Source of the DNA: Aliivibrio sp. 1S175
GTDB lineage: Bacteria > Pseudomonadota > Gammaproteobacteria > Enterobacterales > Vibrionaceae
Assembly (NCBI RefSeq): GCF_001690985.1
Contig: NZ_MAJS01000013.1
Location: 253,260 to 317,259, forward strand
DNA length: 64,000 nucleotides
Direction: 5' to 3'
The notes under the pieces were generated by a model, which did not search any database, was not told the origin of the DNA, and saw only the letters and a list, made by a program, of their open reading frames with translations. Shown here in pieces: positions 28,381 through 36,613 of this stretch; within the stretch, counting starts at the first letter, position 1, and every line of letters starts with the position of its first letter. A program made the position numbers and the translations under genes.

Positions 28381-28902
28381 TTATAGCTCAGTAATAATTG
28401 CTTTCAATTTCTGAGCTAGCGCTTCATTTTTTAACTCACCTTTTTCCATGTCATAATTATCGTAAAAACTAGGAATAGACAGCGAACCTTTCACTTCTGC
28501 TGCAAAATAAGGGGCTGAACCTGTTGCCGCAGCAAGTACTGTTGCTGCACCACCAGGACCTGGAGACGTCGCTAACATAATCACAGGCTTGTTTTGATAT
28601 ACCTTCATATCAATACGAGATGTCCAATCAAATACATTTTTAAATGCCGCTGTATATGAACCGTTGTGTTCTGCGTATGAAATAATAATCGCATCCGCTT
28701 CACCAATCTTTTGGAAAAAACGTTTCGCAAGATCTGGTTGACCTAGTTCTTTTTCTTTATCTTCACTGAAAATTGGCATTTCAAAATCATTTAAATCTAA
28801 TAATTCAACATCTGCATTAGGCACTAGACCAGCTGCGTAAGTTGCTAATAATTTATTAATTGATGTTGAACTATTGCTTGCAGCTAGTGCTAATACTTTC
28901 AT
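28381..28902 (-). CDS. NAD(P)H-dependent FMN reductase-type flavoprotein
   Basis: 173-residue flavodoxin-fold oxidoreductase (FMN_red family). The phosphate loop SNSSTSINKLLATYAA (about 9-24), PIFSEDKE and the YAEHNGSYTAAFKN motif (about 75-88, FMN/partner binding) match azo-/chromate-reductase-like proteins. Cytoplasmic. It diverges from a LysR gene at 29081, which is its likely regulator. Confidence 0.88.
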   Translation of the reverse strand: MKVLALAASNSSTSINKLLATYAAGLVPNADVELLDLNDFEMPIFSEDKEKELGQPDLAKRFFQKIGEADAIIISYAEHNGSYTAAFKNVFDWTSRIDMKVYQNKPVIMLATSPGPGGAATVLAAATGSAPYFAAEVKGSLSIPSFYDNYDMEKGELKNEALAQKLKAIITEL

Positions 28903-29080
28903 GGTTATTCCTTACTTAATCTATTTGAGTAAAAAGAGTAGGTGATACTTTTCTCTTTTCAATGTCATTCTATTTTTTTGCGATGAAGTAACTATAGTTT
29001 AATTACAAATATTGATTAATAGCCTAAATGTGCAATGATTATTTCCATATGACTGGTAATACAACCTAAGAGGCACATTA

Positions 29081-29977
29081 ATGGCGTTCAATTCAGCTTT
29101 ATTTGATGGGATGGTAATTTTTGTTGAAGTCGTGAACTCTGGCAGCTTTACTCAAGCGGCACACAACAGCGGCCATTCAACCTCTTATATAAGTAAAGAA
29201 GTTGGCAAATTGGAAGAACGCTTAGCCGTTCGCTTACTTCATCGTACAACTCGTACCCTACGCTTAACTCCTGAAGGTGAATTGTATTTTCAGCAATGCC
29301 AGCAATTGATGGAAGATGCTCAAATGGCAGAGAATGCCTTAACAGGGCAGCAAGATAAACCAAAAGGAAAGCTTCGTGTTAGCTGCCCCGTAGGTTTTGC
29401 TTTATCTCGTTTACGCCCCATTATTTCTAAATTTACAGATCGTTACCCTGACATCATTTTAGAGTTAGACCTTAATGACAGAAAGATTGATATTGTGGCA
29501 GAAGGGTTTGATCTGGCAATTCGAGCCTCGCATCAACTTGAAGATTCCAGTTTAATCAGCCGCCGTTTTTTACGCTCTGAAGGCATTGTGATTGCATCTC
29601 CAGATTACTTGAAAAAACACGGCTCACCAGCACATCCTAACGATCTAACAAATCATAAAACCATCAGTTATAGTTATGTAAAACAAGGATTAGTATGGGA
29701 CTTTATTGATAAAGATAATCAGCATTTTACGGTGCCAATACAAAGCCAGCTCATTACCAATAATTCATTTATGGAGGTCTCCTTGTGTGTTGAAGGAGAA
29801 GGTATTACACGCATCCCTCGTTTCCATTTAAGAAACGAACTAGAAACAGGGCAACTCGTCGAGTTATTTGCAGATTATCCAAAAATCATAATTGATGTAT
29901 TTATGGTATATCCAAGTAGAAAGAATATGTCAGGGAAGGTGCGCTGCTTTTTAGATTTCATCACAGAGCACCTGTGA
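29081..29977 (+). CDS. LysR-family regulator beside the flavin reductase
   Basis: 298 residues with a LysR HTH (FTQAAHNSGHSTSYISKEVGKLEERL, about 22-47) and the CrgA/DmlR-type effector domain (KLRVSCPVGFALSRLRPIISKF, RFLRSEGIVIASPDYLKKHG). Divergent from the flavin reductase gene with 178 nt between them, the classic arrangement for LysR control of a neighbour. Confidence 0.9.
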   Translation: MAFNSALFDGMVIFVEVVNSGSFTQAAHNSGHSTSYISKEVGKLEERLAVRLLHRTTRTLRLTPEGELYFQQCQQLMEDAQMAENALTGQQDKPKGKLRVSCPVGFALSRLRPIISKFTDRYPDIILELDLNDRKIDIVAEGFDLAIRASHQLEDSSLISRRFLRSEGIVIASPDYLKKHGSPAHPNDLTNHKTISYSYVKQGLVWDFIDKDNQHFTVPIQSQLITNNSFMEVSLCVEGEGITRIPRFHLRNELETGQLVELFADYPKIIIDVFMVYPSRKNMSGKVRCFLDFITEHL

Positions 29978-30002
29978 GATAAGTAATAACAAGAGTGGAC
30001 GG

Positions 30003-30842
30003 TTATTCTTCTAGTAAGGCTTCAAAACGCTCAAGACCTCGTAATGGGTCAAAATCTGTTTCTTCAGCAACAAGTTCACGCATTGAAGAACTTGCATTAA
30101 TAGATCGTTGTAAATCATCAATAGCCTGAACTTCCGCACCCAATTGAGCATACGCACACGCACGTTGAAACAGTGCATGTGCGTTTTTATCATCCACTTC
30201 TAGCACTCGATTACACAGGTTTAATGCCCAATGGAACTCACGCATTTCCATTGCTGCATCGGCTTTATATGTTAATGCTTCTAAATCACCCGGTCTAACC
30301 GTTAAGATCTCATCATAAACATCCATTTTTTGTTCGGCTGTCTGAACACTTTGAGCTCTCAGCCATAGATTATGCACTTCATTGATAATTTCAATTTCAC
30401 GATTATTTTCTGTAATTATTCGAGTTTTACGTTTTAAATCTCGCTCTAAGGCGACAAACTTCTTTTCATAATCCTGGGCAATTTTATTAAGTTGTTTATC
30501 TGCCATCTCTCTCGTGTTTTGCTTCATTTCCTTTAGAGATTGCCAACCAATCAAGGCAACCAAAGAAGCAACGGCGGCAATAACATAGAAAAAATAGGTC
30601 ACGGTTACATTAGAATAATTAAGAGACTTGTCCGCAACAGCAAGCTCTCTGTCTGTAATTTGGATAATCATTCTTTTTTCTAAGTCTTGCTGATCTGTCC
30701 GTAATGCTTTTAATTCATCAAGAATGTAGCGCTCCATTAATGGTCGATCTAAGTACTCTTGTTCTGAGTAACTCACTTCTTCAGCTTGAATTGAAAGCGA
30801 GGTAAAAATAAGCATGGCAAGCAGAAAGAGAGGTCGAATCAT
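30003..30842 (-). CDS. Membrane-anchored TPR protein
   Basis: 279 residues: signal peptide (MIRPLFLLAMLIFTSLSIQA), a short helical periplasmic segment, one membrane helix (YFFYVIAAVASLVALIGW, about 83-100), a charged coiled coil (about 105-150) and TPR repeats (about 165-255; EALTYKADAAMEMREFHWALNLCNRVLEVD and the following unit). The start at 30842 has AAGG 8 nt ahead; an upstream in-frame ATG would add residues that hide the signal peptide. Probably a scaffold; partner unknown. Confidence 0.75.
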   Translation of the reverse strand: MIRPLFLLAMLIFTSLSIQAEEVSYSEQEYLDRPLMERYILDELKALRTDQQDLEKRMIIQITDRELAVADKSLNYSNVTVTYFFYVIAAVASLVALIGWQSLKEMKQNTREMADKQLNKIAQDYEKKFVALERDLKRKTRIITENNREIEIINEVHNLWLRAQSVQTAEQKMDVYDEILTVRPGDLEALTYKADAAMEMREFHWALNLCNRVLEVDDKNAHALFQRACAYAQLGAEVQAIDDLQRSINASSSMRELVAEETDFDPLRGLERFEALLEE

Positions 30843-30943
30843 AAAATTGGCCTTATTAATCGTGTAATTACGGATTGGTATGTTTAAAGATAACATATCC
30901 AAGTCGCTTACATTGTCTTAACAAGGCAATCAGCTAGAAATAA

Positions 30944-31531
30944 TTAAAATCCCATCACCATAGAACCTATTAATAACCCAGCCATACTGTAGTTAAATAT
31001 TTTTAAATGACTCGGTTTCGTTAATCTTTTTTGTAACTGTTTTCCTGCGGCAGTCCAAAAGCTAACGGTTGGTACATTAATACAAATAAACACGAATGCG
31101 ATCAGAAACACACTAAACATATCAGCACTGGTCGCGTAAATACTCATTACCGATAACGCCATTGACCACCCTTTTGGGTTGATCCACTGAAAGCTCGCGG
31201 CTTGTAAAAAAGACATCGGTTTATAATCGCCATTAATATTATCTACAGGCTTACTACTGGCAATTTTATACGCCAGATACAATAAATAAACAGCACTGAT
31301 AATTTGTAATGCTTTCTCTAGTTGTGGATAGGTCTGAAAAATTTGAACCAAACCAAATCCTACTAATATCAGCATAAACGCAAAACCGAAGATCACACCC
31401 AGCATATGAGGAATAGTTCGCACAAAACCAACGTTCGCACCAGAAGTCATCAACATGATGTTATTTGGTCCAGGTGTAAACGCACCAACAAAAGCAAATG
31501 TGGTTAAAGCAAGTAAATAGGTGTAATCCAT
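30944..31531 (-). CDS. LysE/RhtB-family amino acid exporter
   Basis: Inner-membrane exporter of about 195 residues with six helices; the family signature FTPGPNNIMLMTSGANVG lies at about 18-35 and the NPKGW motif at about 120. It exports amino acids or relatives. ATG 31540 is an alternative start 9 nt upstream; neither has a strong ribosome site, and MDYTYLL is the more family-like beginning. Divergent from an Lrp-type regulator 109 nt away. Confidence 0.88.
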   Translation of the reverse strand: MDYTYLLALTTFAFVGAFTPGPNNIMLMTSGANVGFVRTIPHMLGVIFGFAFMLILVGFGLVQIFQTYPQLEKALQIISAVYLLYLAYKIASSKPVDNINGDYKPMSFLQAASFQWINPKGWSMALSVMSIYATSADMFSVFLIAFVFICINVPTVSFWTAAGKQLQKRLTKPSHLKIFNYSMAGLLIGSMVMGF

Positions 31532-31639
31532 AATAAGCATCTTATAAAAGTAAATTCTGCTTGTATCTTAATGCGAGACTGAGTAAATTTTCTGTCTATA
31601 TTTGCTTAAAATAAATTTAATACGCAAGGATTAGTCGCT

Positions 31640-32083
31640 ATGGATAGGTTTGACGAGAGAATATTGCAAGAGTTGAGATTGAGTGGTCGACTGACTAATG
31701 TTGAGCTATCAGAGCGCATAGGATTATCTCCTTCTGCAACCCTCAGACGAGTACAAGAATTAGAAAGAAACCAAACGATTCAAGGCTACCGAGCGGTATT
31801 AAACCCTAGTAAATGCGGGGTAGGTTTTATTGCGTATGTAACCATTGGTTTATCGAACCACAGTAAGCAGTCTCAGAAGGGGTTTGAAGCTCAGATCATG
31901 GATTCTAAAGAAGTGGTTGAGTGCCATAATATAACAGGCTCAAATGAATACTTATTGCGGGTTGAGACTGAGAGTCTATCCTCTTATAAGCAATTTCATT
32001 CAAATGTGCTTGGAGAGATCTCTCAGGTCAACTCAATTGGAACCTTAGTGGTGATGGACACACCTAAAGATGAGCGCACTTAG
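31640..32083 (+). CDS. Lrp/AsnC-family regulator
   Basis: 147 residues: N-terminal HTH (LTNVELSERIGLSPSATLRRVQELE) and RAM/AsnC ligand domain (GFIAYVTIGLS, VVECHNITGSNEYLLRVETESL). It likely senses an amino acid and controls the divergent LysE-type exporter gene, a common pairing. Its stop codon overlaps the stop of the convergent CDF-like gene by 4 nt. Confidence 0.92.
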   Translation: MDRFDERILQELRLSGRLTNVELSERIGLSPSATLRRVQELERNQTIQGYRAVLNPSKCGVGFIAYVTIGLSNHSKQSQKGFEAQIMDSKEVVECHNITGSNEYLLRVETESLSSYKQFHSNVLGEISQVNSIGTLVVMDTPKDERT

Positions 32084-32763
32084 GCGTGTAAATACTTTGC
32101 TAGAAATGTATTTCGGCTTAACTGATGCAATTGTTTTGCCGAGCTCAATATCATTTTCACAGGAACAATAATAAAGTAAATAGAGGCAATAACGACCATA
32201 ACAGGATCCGCAAGTTGTGCATAATGTGCGTATGACGTTAATAACAATAATTTAGCTATCATAAAACCAACAAACACTGCAGCACTGATCACGGTATCCA
32301 TTAGCCACTGTTTTGCCTCAGCATCAATCAAAGCTGAATTAACTTCATGACCTTGAGTTTTCATAACCCAATAACTGGTATAACAACCAATCATGCTAAA
32401 CACACCAAATGCCAACGCGATACCCGTATTCACCTCTCGACCACCCTCCATTATCGCTTGAATCGCAGCAATAAATGACAGCACACACATTAAGGTAATT
32501 GCGATCCCTTTTAGCAAAATAACTGAAGACTCAATTACCTTAACGCGCTTAATATTCTTTGATACGTCTTTTCTGCGAATGTATAAAACTGCCATTAGAG
32601 AAACTAACGTTAGGCCTAAACTGACGAGCGAATATACTCCATCAAAAATAATAACGAGTGAGTGAATTAACGTACCTAGCGCAATACCAATCATGGCAAA
32701 CAATAACGCTGAAAACGTTGAGACTAATAACAATTGCCTTTCTTTGTGAACTGAATACGACAT
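32080..32763 (-). CDS. CDF-like membrane protein lacking the cytoplasmic domain
   Basis: 227-residue protein with six helices resembling the transmembrane domain of cation diffusion facilitators: the TM2 motif reads IIFDGVYSLVS and TM5 DAEAKQWLMDTVISA, each with an Asp where zinc ligands normally sit, although the usual His is replaced. The C-terminal metallochaperone-like domain of CDF proteins is missing. It could be a short-form cation exporter. Divergent from a LysR gene. Confidence 0.75.
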   Translation of the reverse strand: MSYSVHKERQLLLVSTFSALLFAMIGIALGTLIHSLVIIFDGVYSLVSLGLTLVSLMAVLYIRRKDVSKNIKRVKVIESSVILLKGIAITLMCVLSFIAAIQAIMEGGREVNTGIALAFGVFSMIGCYTSYWVMKTQGHEVNSALIDAEAKQWLMDTVISAAVFVGFMIAKLLLLTSYAHYAQLADPVMVVIASIYFIIVPVKMILSSAKQLHQLSRNTFLAKYLHA

Positions 32764-32913
32764 ACTTTTTACTCCATGACTTATTTTTCGTCTTTTTTAT
32801 CTATGTAGCTCATAATATAACGGAAATTGGTGATAGTATAATCAGTCAGCGTCAGGTTATTCGTCGCTTAATGTTAAATATATGTTTTACCATCACATTG
32901 TTGAGTCAATACC

Positions 32914-33798
32914 ATGAAAACCAGTCAAATTGAAATGTTCTTATATACAGTTGAGTTAGGTTCCATTGCCGAAGCCGCACGTAAACTTCAAAAAAGCAGA
33001 ACAACAGTAAGTGCTGCATTAAATGCATTAGAAGATGAGTTGAATGTAACGTTATTAACCCGCACAGGAAATCGCATTACAGCGACAGAAATAGGTGAAT
33101 CTTTGGTGCATGATTTTCAACGAATTTCTCTTATTAGCAATGACATTGAAAACAAGTGCTTTCAATTCAATAATGGCGTGGCTTCGACCATTAGAATCGT
33201 TCGTGATGATGCGCTACCTGAAGCAATTTGGCGTCAAATCTTAGGTAAAATGAGTCGTAAATTTCCTAGCACCAGTATTTCTATTTATGTTGCCCCCTCT
33301 CCCGAACTAGAAGAAATGGTTGAACAAAATATTGTCGATGTCGCTTATGGTTTATTACCTATTAATAATGAATTACTGCATGTTCAGCAAAATGAATTAG
33401 GCCAGATACGAATGATGTCTGTCGCCCATAAAGACCATCCTCTCAATCAACTCCGAAAAGTAAATTTAACCGATCTTGAAAGTAATACGGAAATCATTGT
33501 GAACTACATTGATGAAGATGGATTAATGATTGTAGAGCCAAAATCAAGTAAGTACATTGCTCTGACGTTTTATGAACACTTACGTGATGCAGTGTTAGAT
33601 AAAACAGGTTGGTCTTCTGTTCCTTCATTATTAATTAATGAACACTTACGAGACGGTACCTTAAAAGTACTTAAACATAACCGAGCAATGAATTGGCAAT
33701 CTTTTGCTGAAATGACAAAATCAAATATGCCTAGAGGGGTAATCATTGATTGGTTATCAGAGCAAGTTGAAGATTATTTACTCGAAGTGTCTGAGTAG
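32914..33798 (+). CDS. LysR-family transcriptional regulator
   Basis: 294 residues; HTH SIAEAARKLQKSRTTVSAALNALEDEL (about 17-43) followed by an effector domain of low similarity to well-known subgroups. It is divergent from the CDF-like gene by about 150 nt and convergent with the GGGtGRT gene, so the CDF-like gene is the nearest candidate target. Ligand unknown. Confidence 0.88.
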   Translation: MKTSQIEMFLYTVELGSIAEAARKLQKSRTTVSAALNALEDELNVTLLTRTGNRITATEIGESLVHDFQRISLISNDIENKCFQFNNGVASTIRIVRDDALPEAIWRQILGKMSRKFPSTSISIYVAPSPELEEMVEQNIVDVAYGLLPINNELLHVQQNELGQIRMMSVAHKDHPLNQLRKVNLTDLESNTEIIVNYIDEDGLMIVEPKSSKYIALTFYEHLRDAVLDKTGWSSVPSLLINEHLRDGTLKVLKHNRAMNWQSFAEMTKSNMPRGVIIDWLSEQVEDYLLEVSE

Positions 33799-33837
33799 TC
33801 GTTATTTATAGATAACTAGATAGGATTAAGAACTATT

Positions 33838-33867
33838 AGGTTGGAAATAGAAGCTATCTCCAACCTT
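33838..33867. terminator. Bidirectional terminator
   Basis: Stem AGGTTGGA...TCCAACCT (33838-33845 and 33859-33866) extended inward by ATAG/CTAT after one mismatch, between the LysR gene and the convergent GGGtGRT gene. Confidence 0.75.
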
Positions 33868-33873
33868 GTTTAT

Positions 33874-34848
33874 TTATCGATTTAAACGTTGGTCAACTTC
33901 AACCGCAAGCGCAACTGATGCACCAACCATTGGGTTATTCCCCATACCAATAAAGCCCATCATAGCAACGTGTGCAGGAACAGATGAACTACCAGCAAAT
34001 TGTGCATCCGCATGCATTCTGCCCATCGTATCTGTCATACCATAAGAGGCAGGACCCGCGGCTACGTTATCTGGGTGTAATGTACGACCCGTACCGCCAC
34101 CAGATGCAACAGAGAAATACGGCTTACCTTGTGCTAAACGTTCTTGTTTGTAGATACCAGCAACAGGATGTTGAAAACGAGTAGGATTGGTTGAGTTACC
34201 CGTAATACTGACATCAACTCCTGCCGCATGCATAATTGCTGTGCCTTCTCGCACATCATCAGCACCATAACAAAGAATGTCACCGCGTTGTGTTTGTGAA
34301 AAACGTTTTCTGCTTACTTCAACTAACTCACCGGTTTGATAATTAAATTGCGTTCTTACGTAAGTAAAACCATTGATACGAGAGATAAGGTACGCTGCAT
34401 CTTTACCTAAACCATTCAACACAACCCTTAATGGTGTATTACGTGATTTGTTTGCATTAAGTGCGATTTTTATCGCACCTTCAGCAGCAGCAAAAGATTC
34501 ATGACCCGCCAAAAAAGAGAAACATTGAGTCTCATCAGATAATAAACGAGCCGCTAGAGCACCGTGACCAAGGCCAACTTGACGTTGCGCTGCCACGCTG
34601 CCTTTTTTACAAAATGCTTGTAGACCTTCACCAATAATATTCGCCGCCGCCGCTGCACTGCCGGCCTTACGATATAACGCCAATGCCGAGCCTAACGTGT
34701 AAGCATCGCATGCATTATCAAAAGCAATTGGTTGAGTATCAATGACTAATTTTTTAGGATCAATGTTCATTTCAAGACAATAGTTATACGCATCATCTAA
34801 TGTAGATAAATTCATTTCTTCAAGTAGGGTTTGGATATTCGTATTCAT
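33874..34848 (-). CDS. GGGtGRT-domain protein
   Basis: 324-residue cytoplasmic protein of the family named after its motif: GGGTGRTLHPDNVAAGP starts at residue 250 and is followed by a highly conserved-looking DTMGRMHADAQFAGSSSVPAH segment. The N-terminal part holds glycine-rich helices (GSAAAAANIIGEGL, VGLGHGALAARLL). No biochemical function is known to me. It follows a NifU-like gene by 14 nt on the same strand, and both lie behind a fluoride-riboswitch-like element. Confidence 0.88.
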   Translation of the reverse strand: MNTNIQTLLEEMNLSTLDDAYNYCLEMNIDPKKLVIDTQPIAFDNACDAYTLGSALALYRKAGSAAAAANIIGEGLQAFCKKGSVAAQRQVGLGHGALAARLLSDETQCFSFLAGHESFAAAEGAIKIALNANKSRNTPLRVVLNGLGKDAAYLISRINGFTYVRTQFNYQTGELVEVSRKRFSQTQRGDILCYGADDVREGTAIMHAAGVDVSITGNSTNPTRFQHPVAGIYKQERLAQGKPYFSVASGGGTGRTLHPDNVAAGPASYGMTDTMGRMHADAQFAGSSSVPAHVAMMGFIGMGNNPMVGASVALAVEVDQRLNR

Positions 34849-34862
34849 AATGATGGCCTCAA

Positions 34863-35555
34863 TTATTCTTGACGTGGGTCGACAGTTTTTACCGCTTCAG
34901 CGAAGCGTCCATAAGTACCTGATGCCGCTTTTAATGCATCATCTGCAGATACACCTTTGCCAATATCAGCCATCATTTTTCCAAGATTCAAATATTCATA
35001 ACCAATCACTTCACTATTTTCATCAAGGCCTAAACGTGTCACATACCCTTCAGCAAGCTCCATATAACGAACGCCTTTGGCGCTAGTTGAGTAGCTTGTT
35101 CCTACTTGACTTCGTTTGGTTTTACCTAAATCTTCTAAAGCCGCGCCTATTTCTAAGCCGCCTTCTGAGAATGCAGATTGAGTACGACCGTAAGCAAATT
35201 GAAGGAAGATTTCACGCATCGCAACGTTAATTGCATCACACACTAAATCTGTATTCATTGCTTCTAAGATTGTTTTCCCGGTAAGAATTTCGGCAGCCAT
35301 CGCAGCAGAATGCGTCATACCAGAACAACCAATCGTTTCAATCAGTACTTCTTCGACGATACCGTCTTTTACGTTTAGGGTAAGTTTTGCTGCACCTTGT
35401 TGAGGTGCACACGCACCGACACCATGACTTAATCCTGAAATCGCGATGACTTCTTTTGGATTAATCATTCGACCTTCAACAGGGATAGGAGCTGATGGGT
35501 GGAGATCGCCTCTTTGAATAGGGCACATGGTTTGAATTTCTGATGCGTATTGCAT
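34863..35555 (-). CDS. NifU-like iron-sulfur scaffold-type protein
   Basis: 230 residues with the NifU_N/IscU-like core: Cys49 (GVGACAPQQG), Cys77 in GCSGMTHSAAMAAEILTGKT and Cys106 (TDLVCDAI), matching the three-cysteine spacing of Fe-S scaffolds, plus an extra Cys11. The C-terminal half (SYSTSAKGVRYMELAEGYVTRLG) is particular to the subfamily that travels with GGGtGRT proteins. Likely binds an Fe-S cluster or metal for the partner protein; general Isc/Suf function is less likely because no other isc or suf gene is near. First gene after the riboswitch. Confidence 0.85.
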   Translation of the reverse strand: MQYASEIQTMCPIQRGDLHPSAPIPVEGRMINPKEVIAISGLSHGVGACAPQQGAAKLTLNVKDGIVEEVLIETIGCSGMTHSAAMAAEILTGKTILEAMNTDLVCDAINVAMREIFLQFAYGRTQSAFSEGGLEIGAALEDLGKTKRSQVGTSYSTSAKGVRYMELAEGYVTRLGLDENSEVIGYEYLNLGKMMADIGKGVSADDALKAASGTYGRFAEAVKTVDPRQE

Positions 35556-35578
35556 AATATTTTCCCAATGATTAGGAA

Positions 35579-35655
35579 AACAGGTGTAGGAGGGTGTTAT
35601 TTACCTACAGACCAAGAGCGATCAACTAAAGACCGTTCAAACAGATACACCTGTT
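35579..35655 (-). promoter_or_regulatory. Expression platform of the riboswitch
   Basis: Between aptamer and start codon are mutually exclusive pairings: CTGTAGG (plus-strand 35604-35610 region) can pair with the aptamer's 3' strand (35663-35669) or with CCTACA nearer the gene (35585-35590), and a 10-bp repeat (35579-35588 with 35646-35655) closes the whole platform next to a U-rich stretch. The switching direction is not determined. Confidence 0.5.
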
Positions 35656-35662
35656 CTCTTTA

Positions 35663-35715
35663 CTGTAGGAGTCATCAGCCAATATTGGCGGTTAAGTAGG
35701 TGGCACCCCATCACC
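35663..35715 (-). ncRNA. Fluoride riboswitch aptamer (crcB motif)
   Basis: The minus-strand RNA starts GGUGAUGGGGUGCCACC and ends GGCUGAUGACUCCUACAG, the conserved ends of the crcB motif, with AACCGCC between. Three helices fit: P1 GGUG/CACC, P2 GCCA/UGGC with an AUAU loop, and the pseudoknot-type helix GGGGU/ACUCC. The layout equals that of the crystallised Thermotoga fluoride aptamer as I recall it. It lies 108 nt before the NifU-like gene, in the same direction. Confidence 0.88.
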
Positions 35716-35727
35716 TTGTACGCCTTT

Positions 35728-35757
35728 ATATTAGACCTAGATCACATTATCGTGCAA
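35728..35757 (-). promoter_or_regulatory. Promoter of the riboswitch operon
   Basis: Minus-strand -35 TTGCAC (35752-35757) and -10 TAATAT (35728-35733), 18-bp spacer, placing the transcription start at about 35721, six nt before the aptamer. Confidence 0.6.
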
Positions 35758-35811
35758 TAACGTTATTAGATTAAATTCACATAATAATGGTTATTTTTAT
35801 ATGTTAATTAC

Positions 35812-35844
35812 CATAAAGAGATAGAGTCCCCCTCTCTCTTTATG
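35812..35844. repeat. Inverted repeat after the periplasmic protein gene
   Basis: Ten-bp perfect arms CATAAAGAGA (35812-35821) and TCTCTTTATG (35835-35844). Without a U-run on either strand; it may end or stabilise the minus-strand cytochrome c' operon message. Confidence 0.5.
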
Positions 35845-35872
35845 ATTAAAACATTTCATATTTTATTTAAGA

Positions 35873-36547
35873 CTATAATGCTTTCATATTAATTTTATAA
35901 CCTAAGTACATCACTTCTACCTTTGCGTAGCCAAGAGAAACAGCTTCAAATTGTTGGCTTAATTCACGTGCATGATCTTCATCTTTTGCCATAATAGAGA
36001 CTGAATATGTTGGTCGTGTTGAACCATCTTTTACTGTTTGGGTATCGATATAAGAAGACGTAACTAGACCCGATTTATTTAGCGCAATGACACGCTGCAA
36101 ATCAATTCCAATCACTCGATCCATTTCTAACACATTAATATCTGCCTCCCACTTAAACATTAACCCATAATTCTTATTACTTGGAGTATTATCTAACCAC
36201 TTACCTCCAAGGGGTTGAATATGTTCAATTTTAACTAAATTCTCTTTATAAAATGGAAGGTAAGATAATTTATCTTCTACGCCTTTTTCGTTATCAGCTT
36301 CAATAACAAAACGTAAAATCCCCATTAGTTTTCCATCAATTTCACTTTCTACTAAGAACATATCTTTGATTTCTTTATTCTTAATTAACTCACCAAATGC
36401 TGAACGCTGCTCATCCATCATACTCAAAACTTTATCGGCGTCAGTCGTATTCCAATTTAATGTCACGCCATAATCAGCAGCCTGTACTATCGCTGAAGAA
36501 CCAAGTAATGAGGTAATCAGTAAGGTTGTTTTAATTGATTTTTTCAT
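35873..36547 (-). CDS. Periplasmic protein with tandem alpha-beta repeats
   Basis: 224 residues with a signal peptide (cleavage near residue 23, VQAADYG). Two similar halves follow, each starting YGxxxxW (YGVTLNW at about 26, YGLMFKW at about 126) and each with a LGGKW/LGYKI end, resembling a duplicated ferredoxin-like (YCII or muconolactone-isomerase-like) fold. Function unknown. It is 66 nt downstream of the cytochrome c' gene on the same strand and is probably co-transcribed with it. Confidence 0.7.
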   Translation of the reverse strand: MKKSIKTTLLITSLLGSSAIVQAADYGVTLNWNTTDADKVLSMMDEQRSAFGELIKNKEIKDMFLVESEIDGKLMGILRFVIEADNEKGVEDKLSYLPFYKENLVKIEHIQPLGGKWLDNTPSNKNYGLMFKWEADINVLEMDRVIGIDLQRVIALNKSGLVTSSYIDTQTVKDGSTRPTYSVSIMAKDEDHARELSQQFEAVSLGYAKVEVMYLGYKINMKAL

Positions 36548-36613
36548 AAAATTTCTCTCTCTAATTTTATAATCTTTATCTAAAAGGTGGTTTTAAAAAC
36601 AAGGGGCTCGCAT

